NCBI GenBank assembly: GCA_033964015.1
Contig: CM066925.1
Span: 8,098,435 to 8,162,434 of the forward strand
DNA length: 64,000 nucleotides
Origin: Scolanthus callimorphus
Taxonomy: Eukaryota > Cnidaria > Anthozoa > Actiniaria > Edwardsiidae
Direction of reading: 5' to 3'
Of the stretch, positions 51,401 to 61,600 are shown piece after piece. A model generated the notes under the pieces. It ran no database searches. It had not been told where the DNA came from and worked only from the letters and a program-made list of their open reading frames with translations. The first letter of the stretch is position 1. The number at the start of each line of letters is the position of its first letter. The position numbers were made by a program, and so were the translations under genes.

Positions 51401-52627
51401 GAAGCCGAAGTTGTCTGGGTAGGAGGTCTTCAATCGGCTCACTGCTTGAGTACGACGCTAATGAACTACTCGAGACATTACTAGCTTCAAACAAAGCTTT
51501 CGTAGAATTTAGCACTCTGACCAGCGAGGTATCGTCAAAATAGGATATTTAGTTTCTACCCATACTGCGTTTCGGTCTAGGCGCGTAGCGTAGGCTTGAG
51601 CTTACAAGACCGACAAGCTTTATTGAAATAGCTGTATACCCATGAGGGTCTCGCCCACTACGATGTTAGGAGTGTATGGAGGGCTGGGCGACATTCCTAA
51701 CCTGGTAACCAGAGGGGCTGAAACTCTGCACAAACTCTGTTTGTGTTGTTTATGAGAAACTCATAGCTCGGGCAACTCAGAGCTGGCTTCAGCTTCGCTT
51801 TGCTTCTCGTGGCAAAGTCAAAATTCCTGGGCACGTTTGTGGAAGTCGGCGTTCAGTCGTTTTGTTTTTTCCCGCAACGAGTATTGGAGTGTAGGAAGAA
51901 AAGACGGTTGAAATTCAGGCTACTTCTCTTTGCATTGAAGTGTAAAACTCATATAGAAGTATGTATTTATTACTGTCATCTCCTTCCTTTACAGGCGTCT
52001 CGCAATCATTGACATTTCAGGCGTCTTGACGTTTTTTGACCTGGTAAGTTTGTTGTGGCCTGTTTGTTGTGGCCTTGTCAAATTGTTCAGTTCCGTGTTA
52101 TTTCTCATGTTGCTGTATTAACTATATAGCCATTTCAGAACCCGATATTGTCGATGTGCGAATTTTTTTAAATTTGTCAGCTGTTTAATTTCCTCTGAAC
52201 TTCACATTAATAACAATGGATGACATCAGTGTGAACAGAGCTATATAACTAATAAATAACAGTACCCCATGCTATCCAATTAGTAAAAAATGTTGAATTC
52301 GAAAATCCCTCGTCCCTCGCCAGTGCCTTGTCAAATTTTGGAGTTCCTTTAAATTTTAATTACATTTGATAGGTTGTCGCATATGGTAGGCAAAAACATA
52401 TTTCACGCGAATAATTATACTAAATCGGGATGTTTTTATTTGCATTCAATAGGATGTTCGTAAGACAGACCCAGCCAGAAATGAGACGGTTATAGGGGAA
52501 CACCTCAAGTTTGAACGAAAAGACGTGTGGGACATGAAATGGGCTGATGTAAGTTTGGTGATGCTGTTGTTGCTGTTGCTGTTGTTGTTGCTGTTGTTGT
52601 TGTTGCTGTTGTTGTTGTTGCTGTTGT

Positions 52628-52668
<41 letters not shown>

Positions 52669-55600
52669 TTGTAGCTGTTGTTGTTGCTGTTGTTGTTGCT
52701 GTTGCTGCTGTTGTTGTCGTTATTTTTCATACTCGACTTGGTCACGGCACGTTTACGGTCCACGTTACGATTTTCCAATATCTTCCAATATGAAGGTCGA
52801 GGAACTCAGGAAAATACTAGCAAAGTTTGAATTACCTACTGCGGGGTCGAAAGCTGAGCTGGAAAGTAAATTATCTGAGTATTTAAAAGGAGTTTTCATC
52901 GACGAACTAGAACACGTGGAAGAAGAAGCCGCCATTGTAATTGATGAACCGAGCAAACCGAGCCAAACTGCGTCCCAAACTGGCAGTGAGGATGATTCTT
53001 TACTAAATAATCTGAGTTCATGCGGTTGCTTTTCGCTCTATAAGAGTCTCAAGACCGATATAGACGAACTAAAATGTCAACAAAGCAATTTTGAAACCGA
53101 AGCGGAGCTCAATGACCTTCGAGAGGGAAAACACCGAGCCGAAGTAAAGATCGAGCAACTTCAATCTACCATCGATGCTCTGCTTTTATCTCTACGGTTA
53201 TTGGCCTCTGGCGGCGAGATAAAAGATCCATTGCCCTCTAGCACTGCTAGTGCTGGTCACAGTGTGTAAAATAAAGCCTCGGAATCAGAACAAATCGTAA
53301 ATGAAGGTCATTCTCTGCAATCAACTTCAAGTTCAAAGCCTACTGAGCCTACTATGTCTACTTCTAATTCATCTAAGGCGAAAAAGAAGAAGAAAGGCAA
53401 AAAAGCTCCCCCTTCTCAGGGTCATTTGATCTCAGATGCTATTGACAAATCAAGTTCTCAGCAGGATGAAAATGGACTTTCAAATAGAAGGGTCATTATC
53501 GTGGGTGATTCAATTATTAAATATGTTAATGATTATAAAATCAAAGAGGGACTAGATGCAACAAACGTGGGAGTTTACTCGTATAGTGGATGCACAGTAG
53601 AGGATATGGTAGATTACATCAAGCCTAACCTCCGCAAAAATCCAGATGAAATTATTCTTCACGTGGGATCGAATAATTTATTAATTCAAGAGCCTCCAGA
53701 AATTGCATCTAATATTCTTGGGCTTGCTAAATCCATCACAGAGCAATCTATTAAGGTAACAATCTCTTCAATTGTCACTCGTGAGCGGAAGAAGGAGAAT
53801 CTCAAGGAGAAGATTACAAGTCTAAACACTATACTGAAGAAGATGGCCAAGGTCAACGGACTAGGGTTTATTGACAATAACAATATTGATGCGTCTTGTC
53901 TTAACCGCAGTAGGCTTCATCTCAATGCCGCAGGTACGCAGAAATTATGTGATAATTTTAAAGCTTATATTAGTAAATAGGTTTCACGGCCAGTGTTGAC
54001 CTCAAGCATTGGGGGGCCTCACAGTTTTCCAAAACTTCGAGGTTTTAAGATGGGTTTCTAAACGTTGTCAGTTTACCGGCTTACATCGACGAGATGCGGT
54101 TATTACTAGGGCGAAATTATTTTGATATTTTTGCGCTGAATGAAACCCGCCTCAATCAGTATTACACTGATGTTTGTGTACAAGGCTTCGATATCATTCG
54201 TTGTGATCGAAACCGACACGGAGGTGGGGTGTGTATTTACATTCGAAAATCTATCAATTTTATTGAGCGTCCTGACCTCGTTCCAGAAAACCTTGAAGCT
54301 GTGTGCCTTGAAGTGAGGAAACCAAATAGTAAGCCATTCATTGTTTCGTCAATTTATAGAATACCAAACTCTCCAGTGGAAGTATATGATAGAATTGAGC
54401 TTATGATAAGCAAACTGGATAACGAGGATAAAGAATTTATATTTTGGGTGACCTAAATTCCAATCTTTTAGATCCAGACAATCTTGATAATGATGCTAAA
54501 CACCTTTCACGTATTATGGAGCTTTATCAGCTGGCACAAGTGATTACCAAGCCCACCCGCATAACTCAGTACTCAAAGTCACTTTTGGATGTTTGTATAA
54601 CCTCAAACCCTGAGAAATTGATACATCAAGATGTAATTCATGTTGGACAAAGTGATCATGGTCTGATTTATGCAGTGCGGAAAATAAACTATGTGCCGAG
54701 GCGTGATAATGAAAGGGAAGTTGAAATAAGAAATTTCAAAAATTTTGAGGAAACCCTCTTCTTAGAAGATTTGCGTGCCCAACCATGGGCTTTAGTGCTA
54801 CATCATGGCACCAACGCAGATGCAATGTGGAGTTGTTGGAAGACTATATTTTTAGAAGTGCTCGACAAGCATGCTCCAATAAGATCCAAACGGATACGAA
54901 GCAAGTCTAATATCCCATGGCTAACTAGGGATATAAGGGACAAAATGCGTGAGCGTGATCATTTAAAACTTCTAGCTATAAAGAAAAATGATGACCATAG
55001 TTGGGAACTTTACAAATCTTCCAAAAATACAGTAAACATTGCTCTACGTAAAGCCAAATGTGATTATTATGCTTCGCAAATACAAAATGAAAGTGGGAAT
55101 CCCAAGAAAGCTTGGAAAGTTGTAAATGATATCCTAGGGCGGAAGCAGCGCGATAATGATATTAAGGAAATTAAGGTTAAAGTGCTACTAATGCTTTTTG
55201 AGAGACTTTTTGAGCAAAATCCTCTAATCAAGTAGTGAACTTCTGTGAAAAAAAATTTCGATTCGGTTAAATCCTGAATTTTTTACGAATCATTTCATAT
55301 TGGAATTTTCCCGCCATCTTTGAAACACTTACCAGTCTCCCTCACGGATCGTCTTCGCGCGGCCAAGATCAAAGCAATGCCCAAATAAGGACGTTCAAGG
55401 TTCAAGTCGTCTTCTCAGTTTACAGCATATTCTTGGCAAGAATTCCCTAGTTTTATCGTTCTTTTGCGATGTTGGTATTAGTGGAATGTAGGCCATTTAT
55501 TGATATGTATTTCTTTGTTGCTTAAATTATTGATCTTTAAAGTTTTTATCGTCAGAACATTGAATGCGAGTCGAGATTTTAGATTTCAGTGACAACGGTT

Positions 55601-58600
55601 GCCGCCATTACCGTTTGTCACGTATTATTTCCGTCGAATAAAATAGCCTCTATCTGTCTTCTATGAGGGTCCTTTATGGTGTGAAATAGCTAATATTAAA
55701 TTTCAATGTCATACCCCGTTATTTATAATAGTGGGATGATAAAGGACCCACGTCTAGAACAGCAAAGCCATTTTGAAAATGGTCTTCTTGAGCGGTGCTA
55801 CCGGAAAGAAACACAGAAAATGTCGGGTATTTTAGCGACTACTGCGAAGAAATTTTGTACAAACCCGAGGTTGTACTCACAATAAACTGTTCTCGCTTTA
55901 AAAACTCATTAAAAAGAATAAAAGATTCCTCCGCTTGTTGTGACAGATAGAGCGCGCACTCACGCGCACCGGTTATCTTGTAATGAGCCTGCGATCTCAA
56001 AAGAAACAAATGCAGTCAGCGGAGTTAAGTGTTTCAAAGATGGCGGGAAATTTGCAACATGAAATGATTCCTAAAAAATCAGGATTTAACCGAATCGAAA
56101 TTTTTTTTCATAGAAGCTCATTACTTGATTAGAGGATTTTGCTCAAAAAGTCTCTCGAAAAGCATTAGTAGCACTTTAAGGATAATAGTATTACTAATCC
56201 TGAAGAAATTGTAGAAGTCTTTAATGAATATTTTACCGGCATAGGGCCAAACCTTGCTGAAAATATGGAAAATTCTGAGTGCGATTTCAGACAATTCCTA
56301 AATAGGTCAGATAGTGGTAGTTTGCCTAGTTTTCATTTTCAGCCTGTGAGTTCCTCTCAGGTTTATAAATTGTTGAGCTCGCTTTCCACTAATAAAGCCA
56401 CAGGGGTTGATAAAATCTCTGCTGGGGTACTGAAAATAGCAGCACCGGTAATTTCCTGGCCTTTAATGCACGTTTTCAATACCTCAGTTGAGACTCATGT
56501 CTTTCCGAGCGATTGGAAAATAGCCAGAGTTAATGCTCTTTATAAAAAAGGCTCTCGATCCATGTTAAACAACTATCGGCCAATTTCTATCCTCCCGGTA
56601 ATAAGTAAAATCCTTGAAAGAATACTGTACAATCAGTTAATTGAATATTTAGATGGGACAGGCTTATTATCGGAAAACCAATTCGGATTTAGGCGTTGCC
56701 ACTCAACTGTATCAGCATTGCTGGACTGTACAAATGAGTGGTATTGTAACATGGATCGTGGGCTTTATTCCCTGGTAGTCTTCCTTGACCTGCAAAAAGC
56801 CTTTGACACAGTTAACCATGAGCTTTTATTAAAAAAACTGGAGGCTTATGGGGTCAGGGGGGGCGCACTATCACTTCTCAGCTCTTACCTATATAATCGC
56901 GTGCAAACTTGTCAGATCAACGGCAAGCACTCAGGGGTAAGGGCAATTTCCTGTGGAATTCCACAAGGCTCCATTTTAGGACCTCTCTTGTTTTTGGTCT
57001 ATATTAATGATTTGCCAAACTGCCTCAATTACACCACCCCTCGAATGTTTGCTGATGATACTAGTTTAACAGCTCATGGCAAGAGTTTGGAAGACATTGA
57101 GTTTGGTCTCAATGAGGACCTGGCTAACATACGGATATGGCTCCAAGCAAACAAATTGAGCCTCAATGTGGCCAAAACAGAGTATATGCTCATTGGGTCA
57201 AATCCAAGGTTAGCTAGGCTCCCTGAGGAACCAAGTGTGATTATTGGGAAGCCCCGATAAAACGGGTCAAAGATGCCAAGGTGTTAGGAGTGCATATCGA
57301 TGAGTCCCTTACCTGGAATAAACATATAGAAGAGATATCCAAGAAAATTTCGGGAGGAATCAGTGCCTTGAAACGTCTAAGAGAATTTGCAAATCGTGAT
57401 ATCCTCATTTCTGTTTATAATGCACTGGTCCTTCCTCATTTTGATTATTGCTGTGAGGTGTGGGACTCATTGGGTAGTGTGTTGGCTCAAAGGCTGCAAG
57501 GACTCCAAAACAGATGTGCCAGGGTGATTATGCATTATAAAAATGAAACTGGCCAATCTCAATTGGCAATGGATCATTTAGGGTGGAGACCATTGAACGA
57601 ACGCAGGACTCACATCTTGGCTAGACAAATGTTTAAGGTTTTGAATCACATGGCACCAACACGGCTCACAAGTATTTTTAGGGGTTCTTACTCTGAGGGC
57701 AATTATAACCTAAGAAATTCAGACAACAAACTTGCCCTCCCCCTTCCAAAGACCGAATTCTTGAAAAAGAGCTTTTCATATAATGGTGCAAAAGTATGGA
57801 ATTCCTTATCGAATGATCTTCGAAGCTGTGAGTCTATCAATGCCTTCAATGGTCTCCTAGGTCAATGAGTCAACCCATGGCCAATATCTATATCTATATC
57901 TATATCTTTTTTTTCTTTCTTCAATTATTTATTACTTAGTTTTCATATTATAGTATATTTTTGTAAATAGATGTATATAGGACTACATAGACATAGCTAT
58001 TTATTGTAATTTTGTATTATATTTCCTAGAATATTATTGTAATTTCACATTTTTGTATTATACCCACGCCCCTATTGGAAATCAGCCTTTGTGTTGAATA
58101 GGCCAGCGTGGTTAAATAAAGTTTACCTTACCTTACCCTTACCTTACCTTATTGTTGCTGCTGCTGTTGTTGTTGTTGTTGCTGTTGTTGTTGTTGTTGC
58201 TGTTGCTGCTGTTGTTGCTGCTGTTGTTGTTGCTGTTGTTGTTGCTGCTGTTGTTGTCGTTATTGTTGCTGCTGTTGTTGTTGTTGTTGTTGTTGTTGCT
58301 GCTGGTGTTGTTGTTGCTGTTGCTGTTGCTGCTGTTGTTGCTGCTGGTGTTGGTGTTGCTGTTGTTGTTGTTGCTGTTGTTGCTGTTGTTGTTGTTTTTG
58401 TTGTGTGGTTGTTGTCGCTGCTGTTGTTGTTTCATAAAAGCCCGTTCACACGCTGCGATTTGAGGTGAATGTGATGTTTCTTCGGCGGTTCATGTCGCGC
58501 GGTGTTTGCAGTCGATTTGGCTCTGCGATATTTGTCAGTTTATTGGTGATCTGAAGAAATCGCACCCGCATCGCAGTGAAACATGTCAAAACGGCTGCGA

Positions 58601-61600
58601 CGTTTTATAAATCTTGTGATTTATCAATACACTGTCCACTCTTAGTTGTGTTCACATGTCTTTTCTAAAATACAGGACAACTCGGAGCTGTTTGCAATGA
58701 TGGAGAAAACCCGAATGTACATCTTCCGAAACTTGGATCCCGAGGTATGATGGAAGTGATGTTAGCCGTTTGCATGCAATTGTAAAGTTTTTCTTTTCTT
58801 TTCCACCTCCCCTCAATCGTTTTTTTTTTTTTTTGCTCGCTCAAGACCACCCGTCAAAATAGTGTGGAGTCGCTACTCTTTGTGAGCTCTTCCTATTTTT
58901 GAATACTAGGGATGACCGTCGTATTTTTACCGAGCTGTCAGAACAAGCCGGCCACCTTCCCGTTTAATCGCCGGAATGTGACACAAAAAAAGTTCAAACA
59001 CAAAACTTTGATAAATGCAGCCTGAAGCTCATCTCATGTCAGAATTGGCTTGGCGAGGAAACTACTTGTTCCGTCGAGGCTACGAAATTCGCATGTTGGC
59101 CGTCAGGCTTTCTTTTGCTGCCGGACACTTTTTTGAGCAGCCGCCTACTTCAAAACAGCTCTGTTTTAAAGGGTTAAAATCGATACTTTAGGGTCTATGT
59201 AAGCAAAATTACGTATCTTAAATATCATTCTACTTGTTATCGTGTTATTTCGGATTTTTTAGTAGAGAAAATTTGTTGTCGCTACAAGTAGGTTGATTTT
59301 AAGATTGTTTTTCTGGATTCATGACGGTTATTTTAAAGTGCCACTCAAGGCACAAACAACCACATTTCATCAAAAAGATCAATTATCCAAGGGAACAGTA
59401 GCGAAAGAAAAATATGTTTTGCGCGCGTCGTGAAGATTTTATTAATTTTTTGTTATATCCGCGATGCATGCGCGATGTATCCGCGATGTATCTCAGCTGT
59501 TCAGAACAATGCTTCCTGTGACGTAAACAACAAGACAAAGAAAGAATAAGAAAGACGTTGCCTTGTTGTTACGTCACAGCAACCATTGTTACGTCACAGT
59601 AACCATTGTTACGTCACAGGAACCATTGTTACGTCACAGGAACCATTGTTACGTCACAGGAACCATTGTTACGTCACAGGAACCATTGTTACGTCACAGG
59701 AACCATTGTTCGTCCCACAAGATGCAGCGCGCATAGTTGAACGAAAAAATAACGCCACTGGAAAATATTCAGAAATCAATAAAGTATTCACAGCGCGCGC
59801 AGAATACATTTTTCTTTCGCTACTGTTCTATAGGATGACCTCGAGTGTCACTTACCCAATCCCTCCGAGAAATATCCGTGAATATTGAGGTCATTCATTA
59901 TGCATTTGTTCTTATCAGGAGCCCATCCTCAGTTCTGGGTACATTTGTCAGTTTAACGATCTTGAGGTCAAGGCCGTGCTACTAGACGAAATTATGAAGG
60001 TTCGTGACAAACTTAGCTTTTAACTGCCATAATTTGTTTAAGGTGGCTCAAGGGGGTACCTGCAGTTGCATTGTCGCCCTTCAAAACTGAACAGTTTTAC
60101 TGGGCCTGTCTGTTCTGGCACTTTTCTAACTTTCTGAAATTAAGCGGTCAAGTTTTGTATGGTGCATTAATTTGTTACTTTTGGTTCAAACACAGTTCGT
60201 CAGATCAGGTCAGTATTTCTCTTAGGATCATAAGTCCATGCCGGTACTTATTCTTAGCGATAGGCGGACGTTGTGTAGTTTGAATGGTCCTTTCTGTTTC
60301 TCTTTCTTAAGTTTTTTTTTTCATATATGGTGTTGTTACTTTGACAGGACTCTGAACACCCAACCAAAGAGAACCTGATTGACCTGGAGGTTAAGGTACG
60401 CCATACAATAGACGATCATTTATTTTGCCTTGTCAGTAAACTTGGCACTTTTCTTGCTGCTCTACTTGCTAAAACAAGAGTCACCTGTATGAAACGATAG
60501 TCACTACAGTCCCGATGGTGTGTCTGTGGAAGAATGTTTGTACGTATTAACGAAAAATGCGTTGTGTTATTAATAGTCCTTGCGTGATGCGCGTGACCTG
60601 TTGGAGAAAGTTGGCATCCCTGATGCATACCAGTTTATCGAAGACAACCCTCACCCGCGTCTCTGGTAAGTAACAAACGAGATGAATTAGAATCTCTGGG
60701 GCACCCAACCGTGATTTTCAGAAACAATGAAGTGCAGAAGTTAAAGAGTCTGTGTTAGCTGCCATTTTGACAGCATAGCAACATACCAAGTCGAAGAAAG
60801 TATCCATTTCCATCGGCTGATTTCGAGAATGTAGAGCAATTTTCTCGATTGAATTTGGTAATTCAAATCTGAAACTTTGTTTTTAGATGTTGATTTAGAG
60901 ATTTCTACACGTAATTCGTTATATAGTACGAAAACAACAACAAAGGAGTGGCTGACACGGGCGCTTTAATGCGGACAATTCTAGGCTTCCCCTAAAGAAG
61001 TCGAGGTTACCATAGGGTGTTATCTGTGACCAGTTAAATGGGTAGAAGGTCTGCACAAGGTATTTTCATGCAAATAAATAGAACATACATACAGACAATT
61101 TTATTTAGACACAGCGACCTCTCACAACGAGTACTAATAATTCAGTACACGCTGGTTTCCAGGGGGCTGTGCTTATTAAACTGCATATAATAATAAAGTT
61201 TTGTTGCGATTACTTAAAATAGAGTCAATCCGGCGCTTGAGACCTTCTTGGAAGGCTGTTCCAGAACATTGCACCAACTGTACTTAAAGCGACGCTTAAG
61301 GGAAATTAGTATTGGGCCTTGGAAGCACTAGGTCAGTTTCACGGCTTTTCCTTCCTGAGCCTCGTAAAACTTTCCCTTGGGTTAGGTGCGGAGTACCCGT
61401 TTGATATTTTGAAGAACCTTACTTTCCGAATATGGCCAGATATCGATGATCGCCTGTCAAATGATATGCTCAAAGCGAAGACTTCTGGTTTCGATTCAAT
61501 ATATAAATCTTCTTCAGGGACTCACAAACTAAGTATGGCATACTTAGTTTGTGAGTCCCTGAAAATGATATGCCATGTGTGTAAACTTCCCACAGGCGCC

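Larger units (their letters stand above)
52725..58150 (+). mobile_element. CR1-type LINE inserted in WDR35 intron 19 of copy 2
   Basis: Full-length-looking non-LTR retrotransposon in the same orientation as WDR35, absent from the matching site in copy 1. It has a 65-bp 5' leader, ORF1 (SAP plus SGNH), ORF2 (APE endonuclease plus reverse transcriptase), a 3' UTR and a TTACC-type simple tail at about 58126-58150. Both flanks are TTG/CTG repeats. The diagnostic string CTGTTGTTGTCGTTATT occurs just before the 5' end (52708-52724) and again at 58248-58264, which suggests a target duplication of about 110 bp, though the repeats make this uncertain. A 995-bp DNA element interrupts ORF2. Confidence 0.88.

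Noticed and set aside
52765..52956. Minus-strand serine-rich frame over LINE ORF1
   Set aside because: Shadow of ORF1, which has recognisable domains on the plus strand.
58091..58468. Val/Ala/Leu-rich frames
   Set aside because: Translations of the right half of the copy 2 trinucleotide array.
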